The notes under the pieces were generated by a model, which saw nothing but the letters and a program-made list of their open reading frames with translations, ran no database searches and had not been told where the DNA came from. This document shows, piece after piece, positions 42,582 through 56,400 of a DNA stretch of 64,000 nucleotides. Numbering within the stretch: position 1 is the first letter of the stretch; every line of letters begins with the position of its first letter. The position numbers were made by a program, and so were the translations under genes. Location: the NCBI RefSeq assembly GCF_000373905.1, contig NZ_KB892705.1, forward strand, positions 1,364,001 to 1,428,000, in the 5' to 3' direction. Source of the DNA: Mycobacterium sp. 155 (GTDB lineage: Bacteria > Actinomycetota > Actinomycetes > Mycobacteriales > Mycobacteriaceae).

Positions 42582-43562
42582 ATGAAGTTTCAAAAAGGAG
42601 CGTGGCGCCGGCTGATGATGCCGATCGTCGCCGCTGCCGTCGTCGCCGGATTGGTGTCCGCCTGCGGAGGCGAATCCACGTCGACGGCAACCGATACCAC
42701 GGCCACGATCAGCCATAAGTTCGGCGAGACAAAGGTTCCGGCTAACCCCAGCCGGGTCGTCACCGTGGGCTGGACCGATCAGGATTTCGTCCTCCCGCTC
42801 GGGGTGGTACCTGTCAGCAGTCGTGAATTTGCGCAAAATTACAACGATTTGCCGTGGGTTCAGAAGGCAACCGATGGTAAGGGCGTACCGACATGGGGTG
42901 CCGACTCGATCGACTTCGAGGCCATCGCGGCGCAGAAGCCCGATCTGATCCTGGCGATTTACGAGACCATAGATCGGCAAACCTACGATCGGCTGTCGCA
43001 GATCGCTCCAACAGTCATCCAATCGTCGGACTATGCCGACGAGGAAACCCCCTGGAACGTCCAATTGCTAACCACCGGCAAGGCGCTCGGAAAGGAAGCC
43101 GAGGCAAAGGCACTGGTGGATCAGGTACAAGGACGCATCGATGAGGCTCGCACGAAGAACCCGGAATTCGATGGCAAGACCCTGGTGGTCGATTTCGGTC
43201 CGGCTGACGGCGGACACTACCTATTGGGCGCCAAAGACCCCCGCCGTTCGTTGTTCACCGCGCTGGGTTTCAACACCCAGGACGTGGTGGGTGACGTCAG
43301 TGAGGAGAAGCTGGGACTGCTCGACCGCGACGTGCTGTTCGTCAACGGTGCCACGAAGCAGGAACTCCTCAAATCGCCGGCATTCGCTCGCCTGAGCGTG
43401 GTGAGCCAGGATCGTACGCTCTATACCAATTTCGACTCCAAGCTCAGCGATGCACTGACCTACAGCGGTCCTGACTCGCTGCTCTACGCGCTCGATGTGG
43501 TGACGCCGCAGTTGGCCAACGCCCTCAACGGCCGGCCGGTCGCCGATCTGGCCAACGCCTGA
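42582..43562 (+). CDS. Iron-siderophore substrate-binding lipoprotein (FecB/FxuD-like)
   Basis: Periplasmic-binding protein of the class III (FepB/FhuD/BtuF) fold, anchored as a lipoprotein (lipobox VSAC near residue 28). Seen: PSRVVTVGWTDQDFVLPLGVVPV, IDFEAIAAQKPDLILAIYETIDRQTYDRLSQIAPTV, and the long connecting helix region KALGKEAEAKALVDQVQGRIDEA. It would capture the ferric siderophore for an ABC importer, whose permease and ATPase genes are not in the window. GGGAG precedes the ATG, and iron box 2 lies upstream. It converges with the NRPS gene across a strong terminator. Confidence 0.9.
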   Translation: MKFQKGAWRRLMMPIVAAAVVAGLVSACGGESTSTATDTTATISHKFGETKVPANPSRVVTVGWTDQDFVLPLGVVPVSSREFAQNYNDLPWVQKATDGKGVPTWGADSIDFEAIAAQKPDLILAIYETIDRQTYDRLSQIAPTVIQSSDYADEETPWNVQLLTTGKALGKEAEAKALVDQVQGRIDEARTKNPEFDGKTLVVDFGPADGGHYLLGAKDPRRSLFTALGFNTQDVVGDVSEEKLGLLDRDVLFVNGATKQELLKSPAFARLSVVSQDRTLYTNFDSKLSDALTYSGPDSLLYALDVVTPQLANALNGRPVADLANA

Positions 43563-43578
43563 GCCGACAACAGCATTC

Positions 43579-43609
43579 GAAGCCCCGCCGCCTCCAGCGG
43601 CGGGGCTTC
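43579..43609. terminator. Bidirectional terminator between lipoprotein and NRPS genes
   Basis: Perfect 13-bp inverted repeat (43579-43591 with 43597-43609) with a 5-base loop. It starts 16 bases after the lipoprotein stop and 14 bases before the NRPS stop. Confidence 0.9.
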
Positions 43610-43623
43610 CGCTTGTCTGACGG

Positions 43624-46600
43624 CTACCGGTGCTTCCGGCCAGTCAGTTCAGCGGCGATCAGCGGGCCCAGCCGCTCCAGGATGGCCGCGTCCATCAGCT
43701 CGGAATGGCGGCAGTCCAGCTCGACCACCCGCAACTCGCCGCCCACATGCTCACGCCAGCCCTGGGACGCCACGCCCGTCAGGTCCATCTCCAGAACGGT
43801 GGCGTCCACGAAGAAGACGTCTCCGGTATAGGTGCCGTAATTCGCGCCCATCGTGAATCGTTCGGCCGCCACGTAGTTCTCGACCACCAGGGCGATCTGC
43901 TCGTCGTCGAGCACAGTGATGGCATCGTCGGTGTCGCGTACCAGCTCCACGGCCTCGGCGACGGACATCCTGATTCCCGGGTCGACGCCGAAGCCCATCT
44001 CCCGTAACAACCCGGCCAGCACCGCGGGCCCATCGAACTGCGCATCCCCTTCGGCGGCATCCGTACGAGCGTCCAGCATGCCGACGAAGCTGACCTCGCG
44101 GCCTCGCCGGGTCAGCTCCTGCGCCATCAGCAGGGCTATCGAGCCGCCGAACGACCACCCGAGCAGCCGGATGGGCCCGTACGGAGCCACGGCGACGATG
44201 CTGTCGGCGTAGGACACCGCGAGTTCGGCGATGGTGTCGGGTAGCGGTGTCCCGCTGAACAAGGGCGACTGCAGGCCGTAAATCGGAATATCTTGTGGGA
44301 GATAGCGTTTGAGACCGGCAAATTGCCAGCTGAGTCCGCTGGCGGGATGCAGGCAGAACAGCGGTGCGGCTGTGCCCGAAGCTCGCAGTGCCAGCACCGG
44401 CGCGAGACTGTCCGATGATCCGCCACCGGTGCTGATTCGCTGATCGATCTCGGCGACCGTCGGTGCTGCCATCAGATCGGCTACCGGGACGTCCACGTCG
44501 AACTCGCGTCGCAGGGCGGCCGCCAGCCGGACCAGTAGCAGCGAGTGGCCGCCCATGACGAAGAAGTCGTCGTCGATGCCGGTGACCTCGACGCCCAGGA
44601 CCGTGGAGAACAGGACGCACAACTGCCGCTGTCGGGCGGTCTCTGGCGGGCGCCCACCGACCGAGTTGGCACCGAGCTCCGGTTGCGGCAACGCCCGGCG
44701 GTCCAGCTTTCCGCTCGGGGTGAGTGGAAATGCCTCCAGTGCAACAAATGCCGACGGCACCATGTGGCCCGGCAACACCGCGGCCACATGCTCACGCAGC
44801 TCGGCAGCGTCAATCTCGACGGCCCTGGCGGGTAGGTAATAGGCCACCAGCCGGTCCTCGCGCACCACCACGCGGGCCGAGGAGACCAGCGGATGTCCGA
44901 CTAGGACCGCCTCGATCTCGCCCGGCTCGATACGTACGCCGCGCAGCTTGATCTGGTCGTCGGAGCGGCCCAGGTACTCCAGCTGACGATCGGCACGCCA
45001 CCGGACCACGTCGCCGGTACGGTACATCCGCTGACCGGGGGAGTGGGGGCACGCGACGAAACGTTCTGCGGTGAGCGCGGTTCGGTGCAGGTAGCCGTCG
45101 GCCAACTGCACTCCGGCCAGATACAGCTCGCCGGGAGAACCGGCAGGGACAGGGTTCAGATACTGGTCGAGGACGTACACCCGCACGTTCCAGCCCGGCA
45201 CCCCGAGGGCCACCGGCCCGCCGTCGGCGGTCCAGCCCAACACGTCGACCGCAGCCTCGGTGGGTCCGTACAGATTGTGCAGTGGCACACCGACGAACCG
45301 CTCGGTGAACCGGGCTGCCAACTCATTGGGCAACGCCTCGCCGCCGACCGTCACGCGCGTCAAGGACGTGCACTGCGCCGAGCGCGGCTCGTCCAGGAAC
45401 ACCTCGAGCATCGACGGCACGAAGTCGATGGCCGTGATGTTCTCGGCGACAATGGTTTCGGCCAGATATCCCGGTTCACGGTGCCCACCGGGACGGGCCA
45501 CCACCAGGGTGGCTCCGACGCTCAGCGGCCAGAACACCTCCCACACCGAGGTGTCGAAGCTGATCGGGGTCTTGACCAACATGCGGTCGTCCGTATCCAA
45601 GGGATACGAGTGCTGCAGCCAGCCGATCCGGTTGACGATCCCGGCGTGGGGCACTGTGACGCCTTTGGGGCGACCGGTGGAGCCGGACGTGTACAGCACG
45701 TACGCACTTGCGCGGGCGTCGACCACAGGTTGCCGCGCCGGTGACGGACGGTCCCGGGCCATCCGCACCACGGCCGGGTCATCGAGCACCGTAACGGGTT
45801 TCGCGTCGGCGATCATGTATGACAACCGGTCCGACGGGTATTCGGGGTCCAGGGGTAGGTACGCCGCGCCGGTTTTGGTCACCGCCAGCAGCGCCACGAT
45901 CAGCTCCACCGATCGGGGCAGTGAGACGCCGACGATGCCGCCTGGATGTGTTCCCGACTCCAGCAATTGCGCCGCCAACCGGGCCGACCAGTCGTCCAGT
46001 TCGCCATAGCTGAGCCGGTGCCCCTCGAAGACCACGGCTACCGCGTCGGGGGTGCGTTGGGCCTGCCTGCTGACCAACGCGCCCAATGAGATCGGCTCCA
46101 CCTCGCGGTCCGTGCGGTTGCAGCCCTCGAGCAGGGCCGCGGCCTCGCCGGACTCCAGGAGATCGATCGCGCCGATCCGCATGCCGGGATCGGTGGCGGC
46201 GCACTCGAAAATGCGGATTAGTCGTTGGGTGAGACTGTGCACCGTCGACTCGTCGAACAGGTCGGCGGCGTACTCGGCCATGACCGCCGCGGTGCCGTCG
46301 GCGCGCTGGTCGATCAGGGTGAACCCCAGGTCGAACATGGCCGCGGTCACCGCTGGTTCGCGCCACAGCGTCGGCATACCGAACATGTCGGTGTCTGACC
46401 CGTCACGCAGGTGATATCCGATGAACAGATTGAACAACGGGTTGCGTCCGGGCACGCGAGGCGGATTGAGCTCCTCGACGAGCCGGTCGAACGGCAGGTC
46501 CTGATGCGCGAACGCGGCCAGGTCCGTGGTCCGCACCCGCTTCAGCAGCTCGGCCAACGACGGGTTGCCTGCGAGGTCGGTCCGCAGCACCACGGTGTTG

Positions 46601-47480
46601 ACGAAGAAGCCGATCACCTCGTTGAGCGCGGCATCATCGCGGCCGGCCACCGGCGTACCCACCACGATGTCGTCACCGGCGCCCAGCCGGTGGACCAGTG
46701 CGGCGGCCGCGGCATGCAGCACCATCAACATGCTGACCTGGTGTTCAGTGGCCAGAGTGCGCAGCGCGGCGACGGTTTCGGCCCGAAGCGACAGCTGCAG
46801 AGTACTACCGGCGCCGCTGGGCCGCGGTGGCCTGGGCCGGTCGGCGGGCAGTTCCATCTCGTCGGGGGCACCGGCCAGTGTGCTACGCCAGAACTGCCGC
46901 TGTTGCTCACCCACGCCGGCCAGCAGGTCGCGCTGCCACAGGGTGAAATCGGCGTACTGCACGGCCAGTTCGGGCAGGACCGCGCCGAAGCCGTCGCGGC
47001 GGGCCCGGTACGCGGTATCAAGATCGGCGAGGAATGGCGCGTCCGACCATTCGTCGGTGGCGATGTGGTGTAACAGCAGCGCCACCGTGTGATGTTCGGG
47101 GTCGGAGGTGAACACATATGCGCGCAGCGGGATCTCGGTGCTCAGGTCGAATCGGTAGCCAGCCGCCACCTGGACTTCGGCCTCGATGTCTGCCTCCGCG
47201 CAGCCGGTCACCGTCAGGTGCGGGCGGGTGCCGCGTGGCAGGATCCGCTGGTGATACACCCCGTCGTGTTCGTCGAACACCGTGCGCAGCGACTCGTGCC
47301 GGTCAACGACGTCGGTCAATGCATTGCCCAGCGCATCGAGGTCGAGCGCACCGTCGATCCGGAATACCAGCGGATAGTTGTAGGCTGCTCCGGTTTCCCC
47401 GAGCCGGTCGATCACCAGCAGTCGCTCCTGGGCGGGTGATGCAGGGATTCGGTCGGGCCGTTGGGCGGCAACGAGTTCTG
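43624..47480 (-). other. NRPS terminal module C-A(unassigned)-T-TE
   Basis: C domain about 46120-47480 of LCL type with HHIATDE in place of HHxxxDG; A domain about 44660-46110 with code DTWDTGLVDK, which I cannot assign; T domain about 44440-44640 (GGHSL); thioesterase 43624-44410 with nucleophile Ser in GWSFGGS (about 44143) and a closing His in CRHSELMD. The module exceeds what exochelin MS needs. Confidence 0.8.
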
Positions 47481-50400
47481 GACGCTGCCTGGTCGCTGCC
47501 GCGTCGGTGAGTATCGGCGCGAGTGCCACAACCGTGCGGGCGTTGAACACGTCCGCGAGGGACAGCTCGGCACCCAGCTCGGCACGGAGCCGGCTGATCA
47601 GGCGAATGGTGAGCAGGGAGTGTCCGCCCAGGTCGAAGAAGTCGTCGTCGACACTGATGTCCTGCACTCCGAGGATCTCACCGAACACGGCACACAGGGT
47701 TTCCTCGAGCGGGGTCTGCGGGGGTCGACCGCCGACCCGGCGGGTCTGCGGCGCCACCTCCGGAAGCGCCCGGATGTTGAGCTTGCCGTTGTCGGTGAGC
47801 GGGAGCGCCGCCAACGTGGTCATCGCGGTCGGCACCATGTAGGACGGCAGAACCCCGCTCAGATGTGCCCGCAGTTCGCCGATCAGATCATCGTCGGCGG
47901 TCTGGTCGTTCGGCACCACATAGCCGACCAGGCGTTGCGCGCCGGCCGTGGTCGGATCCGCCCGGGCAATCACGGCGGCCTGAGCAACCTTGGGATGGGC
48001 GGCCAGTGCGGTTTCGATGTCGCCGAGTTCGACGCGATAGCCCCTGATCTTGACCTGATCATCGGTACGGCCGAGGAAGTCGAGGTTGCCGTCGGGTCGA
48101 CGGACTACGAGATCTCCGGTCCGGTACATCCGGCCGGAGCCGAACGGATTGGCCACGAACCGGCCTGAACTCAGCGCCGGTTGGCGCAGGTATCCGCGGG
48201 CCAGGCCCGCGCCCGAGACATACAGCTCGCCGGGAACACCATCGGGTACCGGCCGCAGCCAGCTGTCGAGTATGTGCGCGTGCGTGTTCCAGATCGGTTT
48301 GCCGACCGTGGGGGTGGTGCTGTCATCGGTACCGCCGCCGAGGGTGTTGATGGTGTATTCGGTGGGACCGTACAGGTTGTAGCCGTACCAGGAATCGCTG
48401 TCGCGCAGCCGGTTCCACACCGCACTCGAGACGGCTTCGCCGCCGAGCAGTACCAGTACCGGTGGATGCCCGGTGTGATCGAGCAGCCCTTCCTCGAACA
48501 GCAGCGCCGCATAGGTGGGCGTCACGTTGATGACATCGATTTCATGCGCGTGGCAATAGCTCACCAGAGCGGTGGCATCGCGGCGCAAGACCTCGTCACA
48601 GATGTGCACCTCGTGGCCTTCTATGAGCCACAACAGTTCTTCCCAGGACATGTCGAAGGAGAACGACACGGTGTGAGCGATCTTCAACCGCCGCCCACCC
48701 GCCTTGGCGATGGCTGGGGCGAAGATCGCTTCCCGATGGTTGAGATGCATGTTGGTCAGGCCGCGTTGCGGCGTGACGACGCCCTTCGGTTTCCCGGTCG
48801 AGCCGGAGGTGTAGATCACGTACGCGGGCTCATCGGGACCGGGAGTGTAACCGTCCCAATCGGATCGGGCCGCGGCCACCATCGCGATGGTCTCGGGGTC
48901 ATCGAGTACCGCCACGGGGCAGTGCTCAGGGGCCAGCCTTCCGATCCGCTCGGCGGTGCCCTGGGTGGCCAGCACACATACCGGACCGGCGTCGTCGAGC
49001 ATGACGGCCAGCCGGTCGTCGGGATAGTCCAGCTCCAACGGCAGGTAGGCTCCGCCGGCTCGCAGTACCGCGAACAACGCCACCACTGCGTCGATGGAGC
49101 GTGGGATGGCCAGTGCCACTGTCGTTTCCGGGCCGATGCCGCGATCACGCAGCACCCAGGCCAGCCGGTTCACCGCCGCGGCCAGCTCGTCGTAGTCGAT
49201 GCTGCGGTCGCCGCACACCAGCGCGGTCAGCTGCCCGGACGCCCCGGCCCGTTCGGCGAGCAGGTCGATGACCGTCGCGTCGGGTAGCCCATGATCGGTT
49301 TCCGCGTCGCGAGCATCCATCGCCTCCCGCTCGAAGGGCAGCTGCAGACGAACCGAGGCGAGCGCCGCCGCGTTGGGTCCGCCGTCGCCCAACTGCACCA
49401 GTACATGCTGCAGCCGGTCCAGAAGTGTTTGGGCGTAGCCTCTTTCGACCACATCCGGCCGGTACTCGAGCTTCATCCACAGCTTGCGCCCGGGTGAGGC
49501 GACCCATGTCAGCGGATAGTGCGAGGCGTCGACAGAGTCGTGCCCGACGATGCCGTGCTCGGACTCCATGTCGGTGAACGTGTCGTCATCGAGGAAGTTC
49601 TGCAGCACATAGAGGCTGTCGAACAGCGCCCCGGCACCAGTGAGGCCGTCGTGGCCGGCGGCCACGAGTGCCCGTTGGATGTCGCCGAGGCCCAGGTACT
49701 CGTGGTCCATCAGGGCGAGCCGGTCGGATTGAACGGCGCGCATGGTGTCGCCGATCGAACGCGCAGGGGCCAGCCGCACCCGGGTCGGCACGGTGTTGAG
49801 GAACAGTCCGATGACGGAGTCGATACCATCCAGGTCCGTGGGTCGGCCCGCCACAGTCGAACCGAAAACCACGTCGTCCGAGCCTGTTTCGTAGGCCAGC
49901 ACCATGGCCAGCGCGGTGCTGATCAACGCGTTGAGGGTGACACCGGCCGAACGGGCGGTCCCCGACAGCGCCGCCGACTGCTCCTCGGTCAGCATGAACT
50001 CCAAGCGCAGCGCCAGGGTAGCTTCGACGCCGGCCGCGGCTGGTATCAGCAGGGTCGGGGCAGTCAGGCCGGCCAGCGCCGTCGCCCACCGGCCGGCTGA
50101 CTCGGCGCGGTCCTGGTCGGACAGCCACCGCAGGTAGTCAGTGAAATCTGCGGTGGGAGCCGGAAATTCGATACTCTCGCCGCGGCGCCGTGCGGAGTAT
50201 GCGGCGAACAGTTCGCGCAGCAATTGTTCGCGCGACCAGCCGTCCAGCAACAGGAAGTGGTAGCTGAAGATTAGCCGGTCGCCTGCTCGGGTACGGATCA
50301 CGGTCATCCGCGCGAGCGGCGCCGTGGCCAGATCGAAAGTCTGCAACCGGTCGGCAGCCGTGAGTTCGGCCATACGCTCAGCGGCCTGGTCGGGCGTCAG

Positions 50401-53400
50401 CCCGCTCAGGTCGACCAGCCGTGGTTCGCACACCGCGTCCACCGCGATGGCGGCCACCGGCTGGGCCAGGTCATCGGCCCAGAAACCCGACTTCAGCACG
50501 GGATTGCGGGCCATCACCGCTGTGTAGGCGGCGCGTAACGCATCCAGATCGACCGGGTCTGCGAAGTCGAAGATGTTCTGCACGATGTACACCGCCTCGG
50601 TGGCATACCGGGACTGGAAGTACACCCCCTCCTGCAACGGGGACAACGGCCAGATGGTCTCGACCGGCTGAGGCATGGCCGCGGTGACCCGGTCGATCTC
50701 GCCTTGGGTCAGCGTGACCAGCGGCAGGTCCGACGGGGTCAGCGCAGCCGTCCCGGCGTGGGCGACGGCCACCCCGCCGAGTTCGCGCATCGCCGCGGTC
50801 CAGTACTCGCCGAGCTCGGCGACGGTGTCGGCGGTCAATTCACCCTCGGCGTAGGTCAGGGTGGCACGCAGCCGCGGACCGTCATCGGTGTCGTCGCAGA
50901 TCGCGTTGATCTCCAACAGATATGGCGTACCCAGGTCGGCGTCAGGGCGGGTGCGCAGGGCATCCACTTCAGGCGCTGAGGCCCAGTCGTCGGCCGCGTC
51001 GGCGGGCCACCGGCCCAGGTAGTTGAACAGCAGCTGGGGTCCGGGCAGCCGGCCGAGGACCCCGGCTGTGCGTGGGTTGCAGTAACGCAGCTGACCGAAT
51101 CCGAGCCCGCCATCAGGGGCGGATCGGAGTCGCTCCTTGACCTCCTTGAGCACGCCGAGCAGATCGGCAGCCGGGGCGGGTAACCGCACCGGCGCGATGG
51201 AGGTGAACCAGCCGACCGTGCGGGACAGGTCGAGGTCCTCACCCCAGCCGTCGCGGCCGTGCCGCTCCAGGTCGAGGACCAGATCGGCGTGGGCCGCCCC
51301 GCCGTGGGCGGCCCGCCACCGGGACACGGCCAGATGCAGTGCGGCCACCAGGGTTTCGGTTACATCGGCGTTGGCCGCAGCCGGCACGGTGGTCAGCAGC
51401 GGGAGCGTCTCGGCGGCGGTGAGTCGCACCTCGTGGTCACGCGTGGCACCCACGGTCAGCATCGTGGGGCCGGCTTGCGGGTCGAGTTCACCGCCCGGCG
51501 CCAGCACAGCGGTCCAGTGCTCGAACTCGGCCAGCCGCGCCGCTTGTTGGGCGTTCTCGTTGACCGCGCGGGCGTAGGTCCGGATGGACGTGGGCACCGG
51601 GGGCAACGCGACCCGCTGGCCGGCCAGCACCTGCCGGCAGGCCTCGGACTGGTCTTCGATGATGATCCGCCAGGACACTCCGTCGACGGCGAGGTGGTGC
51701 ACGGCCAGGATCAACCGGCCCTGCCGCTCAGACCCGAGGTCGATCCACACCGCGACCACAATCACGCCATTGTCGGGATCGAGCCGGCCGACAGCCGCAT
51801 CGGATTCTGCCGCGATGAGCTCGCGCAGCCCTTCGTCGCCGATGTTCTCCCCGGCCACGCGCGTGATGGAAACAGGCGCAGCGGCGGTGGTTTCCAGTGA
51901 CCACAGCAACGGCGATGGACGGTGCAGCCGGATACTCAGCGCGTCATGTCGCGCGATGACGGCGTTCAGCGCGATTTCCAGCTGTGTGTGCATGACCCCG
52001 GCGGGGGTGCGCAACAGCTCGGTCTGGTTCAACCGTGACACCGAGCCGCCGAGTTCGGCCAGACGCTGCACGATCGGGGTGAGCATCACCTCGCCCAGAT
52101 CCGGACCCGCGTCGTCGGCGACGGCTATGTTCGGTGCGTCGGCGGCGACGGTCTCGGCCAACGCCGCGGGGGTGCGGTGCACGAACACCTGCTGCGGGGT
52201 GATCCGGATGCCGTGCCGCCTGGCCCGGTTGACCAGCTGGATGGCCACGATGCTGTCGCCGCCCGCGGTGAAGAAGTCGTCGTCGCGCCCGACAGCGGTG
52301 CCGAGGATTTCGGTGCACAGCGCGGCCAGCTGTGCTGCGGTGTCGTGTGCTTCGACCGCGGCTGCCCTGGTGGTGGCGGGTGGCGGTGCGGTGACCGTTT
52401 CGGGTGCCGGCAGGGCCTTGCGGTCCAGCTTGCCGTTGACGGTCAGCGGCAGTGTGTCGAGCGTGATCAGCGCCGAGGGCACCATGTAGTCCGGCAGCCG
52501 CTGCGCGAGTTCGCCGTGCGCCGCGGCAATGTCGAGGTTGTCGCTGCTCACCAGGTAGCCGATCAGCCGGGCCCGACCGGTGTCGTCGTGGCGGATGTCG
52601 GCCGCGGCGTTCGCCACGCCCGGCAGCGCCGCCAGCGCCGACTCGACCTCGCCGAGTTCGATGCGATAACCCCGGATCTTGACCTGCTGATCGGAACGGC
52701 CGAGGTAGACCAGTTCACCGGTCTCGGTCCACATGGCCAGATCGCCGCTGCGGTACAGCCGTTCGCCGGCTGCGTCGAACGGGTTGGCCACGAACCGGGT
52801 CGAGGTCAGGCCGGGTCGTCCGATGTAGCCGCGCGCCACCTGCCCGCCGGCGATGTACATCTCGCCGACGACGCCGGCGGGTACCGGCTGCAGATTGTTG
52901 TCCAGCAGGTGAATTCGCAGCCCGGGGATCGGACCGCCGATCAGGCTGTCGGTCGCGGCAGTGTCGGCACGTTCCAATGCGCGGTGCGAGACGTGAACAC
53001 AGGTTTCGGTGATGCCGTACATGTTCACCAGCCGTGGGCTGTCCACCTCGTGCCGCTGATACCACAGCGCCAGCCGGGTGAGATCCAGCGCCTCGCCGCC
53101 GAAGATCACGTAGCGAAGCGCGAGCTCGGGGCGGATGCGGTTGTCGGCCTCGATCAGCGGGTAGAACGCCGACGGGGTCTGGTTGAGCACCGTGACCCGT
53201 TCGCGCACCAGCAGATCGAGCATTCGCTCCGGGTCCCGGGCGGTCTCCGGCTCGACCACGACAAGGGTGCCCCCGTGCAACAGCGGTCCCCACAGTTCCC
53301 ACACCGAGAAGTCGAACGCCGAGGAGTGGAACATCGTCCAGACGTCATCGGGCCCGAACTCGAAACGGGAAGCTGTCCCCGCGAACAATGCCGCGACGTT

Positions 53401-56400
53401 GCGATGGCTGACCGCGACACCCTTGGGGAGGCCGGTGGACCCGGACGTGTAGATGATGTAGGCCGCACCATCCGCTGAGCCGGTGGGCGCGCTTGTCGTC
53501 GCGGCATGACCGGCGGCGTCCGCCAGGATCACGCGTGGCACGTCGCCGACATCGAACCGGTCCGCCGCATCGGTCAGCAGGCACACCGGAGCTGAGTCGT
53601 CCAGGATGTGTCGCAGCCGCGCCGCCGGTGACGTGATGTCCACCGGCACGTAGGTGCCGCCGGCCTTGATTACCGCGAGCAACCCGACGATCAGGTCGGT
53701 CGAGCGGGGCAGCGCCACCGCGACCCGAGACTCGGCCCGCACACCCAGATCGATGAGCGTCGCGGCGACTGCCGACGCCCGGACATCGAGTTCCGCGTAG
53801 GTGAGTTGGTCGTCACCGCAGCGGACGGCGACGGTGTCCGGCCTGCGGCGCACCGCCGCGGCGAACATCTGATCGAGCCTGCGATCCGGTCCGGGCCGCG
53901 ACTCGTCAACCACGACGAAGTTGTGCTCCGCGGCGGTCCGCAGGTCGATCGCGCTGACCCGTTTTTCGGGCTGCTCGGCGAACGCGGCGAGGACGAGCTC
54001 GACCCGCTCGGCGTATCGGTGTGCGGCGGCCTCGGTGATCATGGCGGCGTCGTATTTGATCTCGATGGTGAGTTCATCCTCCACGTATGCGACGAAAGAG
54101 ACCGGGTAGTGCGGCGAATCGGTGCCGCTGAACCCCTGGAACGCGATGGCGCGTGGATCACCGTGTGCGGCAGACGATGTCGTCGGGAAGTTTTCGACGA
54201 CGACCATGCTGTCGAAGAACTCGCGGACCCCGGCGAGTCGGGCCAGCTCGGTCAGGCCCAGCTGCTGGGCATCCAACAACGCAGCCTGCTGGTCCTGCAG
54301 GTCGGTCATGGCCGCAACGATGGCGCCGTGCGGCTGCCAGGACATAGGCACCGGGATGGTGTTGATCAGCAACCCGACGATGGACTCGGTACCCACCAGT
54401 TCGCCGCCGCGACCCGACACCGTCGAGCCGAACACCACGCGGTTGCGGTCGAGCAGCCGGCCCAGCAGTAGGCCCCACGCGCCGTGCAGCACGGTGCTGA
54501 CCGTCAAGCCATGTTCCCGGGCGGCGGCTACCAGCGCGGCGGTCAACTTGGGGGACAGGCGGCGCACTGCGCTGCGGTGCTCACCGACGAGGTGGCCCTC
54601 GGTGCGGGGGACGAGCGTGGTCGGTTCGATCCCCGACAACGCCTCCGACCAGGCTTGCCGTGCCGCCACCCGATCGCCACCAGTGACGGCTTCTACGTGG
54701 TCACGCAGGGTCACGCCGACGGCCTGCGGGGAGGTTCCGATGCCCAGTGCGGCGTTGTAGTGCTCGACGACGTCACCGAAGATCACCGGGTAGGACCAGC
54801 CGTCGGCCACGATGTGATGCACAGTCTGGATCAGCCGGTGGTCATCGGTACCCGACCGTACCAGCGTGTAGCGCACCAGCGGCGCCCGCGACAGGTCGAA
54901 GGGCCGCGACAGTTGTTGGGCGGCAATCTCATTCGGTATTCCGTCGAGCACCTCGAAGTCGACTGTCGGCTCGGCCCAGATGACCTGGGCCAGCCGGCCG
55001 TCGGACAGCTCGCGGAAGCTGGCTCGCAATGCCTGATGGCGTCCCAGCACCCCAATGAGACTGGTACGCAACAGCTCTGGATCCACGGGCCCGGACAGCT
55101 GGGCGATCTGCTGCACACGGTAGGTGTCCACGGATGCGCCCGTTCCGTCGGAGGCCTCGGCTCCGCCGAACATGCTGTGGAAGTACATGCCCTCCTGCAG
55201 CGGCAGCAGCGGCAGCACCTCCTCGATCGGGCCGGTTTGCTCCCACTCATCGATATCGGCCTGCTCGACGGCGATCAGCCCGAAGTCCGAGGGGGTGTGC
55301 CCGGTGAGGGCGTGGCAGCGGGTCAGCGCGGTCAGGGCCTCGGACCACAGTGAGGCCAGCTCGCCGATGTCCTCGGTGTCGAGCAGCCCACTCGGCCAGG
55401 CGAGGTTCATGGTCAGCACCGTGCCGTCGGGCCGGTCCTCGGCCAGCGCGTTGATCTCCAGGGCCACCGCGGGATTGCTGGGGTCGACACCTTCGCTGAG
55501 TGCACCGATCTCGGCGACCGGCTGCCAGTCGTTGCCGTTGCCGGCACTGAACCGGCCCAGGTAGTTGAACAGGATCTGCGGTGCTTGGCCGGTCAGCGGG
55601 CGCGCCTCATCCAGGTGGCGCAGCACGCCGTAACCGAGGCCTCGGCTGGGTACGGTGCGCAGTTGCTCTTTGACCGCCTTGGCGGCCGTCGCCAATGCGG
55701 GCCCGGCGGCCAGCACCTCGTCCCACGCCAAGGCACCGGGGTCGACCCGCACCGGGTAGATCGCGGTGAACCAACCGACCGTCCTGGAGAGATCCAGATC
55801 GCCTGCCATCAGCTCCGATTCGCGGCCGTGCCCCTCCAGATTGAGCAGTGCCGCGCTGCCCTGTGCCCGACCGCGATCCCTGCGCCACTGGCCCAGTGCC
55901 ACGGCCAGCGCGGTGAGCAGCACATCGTTGACACTGCCGTACATCGCGGCGGGAACCGAGGACAGCAGGGTCGAACTCACCTGGGGTGTCAGCGATATCT
56001 GATGGCTGCGCACGGTGGCGGCGATGTCGCGGGCGGGATCCAGCGGGCGGGTGCCCATGTCGGGATCCGGGGTGGCCAGCACATCCTTCCAGTAGTCGGC
56101 CTCGTCGAAGTCGGTCTGCGTGATGGCTTGCGACCAGGTCTGGAATGAGGTGGATACCGGATCTACGGCGACGGGTTTGCCTGCGCTCAGCTCGGTCCAG
56201 GCCCGGGTTAGATCGTCGGTGATGATGCGCCAGGACACCCCGTCGATCACGAGATGATGGATGACCAGCAGCAGTTGCCCTGTAGCACCTGGGTTTTCGT
56301 ACCACACCGCGCGAACCATGACTCCGTTCTCGGGCGCCAGTTCTCGGGCGGCGGCGGTCTTGGCCTGCTCCACATCAGCCGACGTGAGCACACCAGCTCG

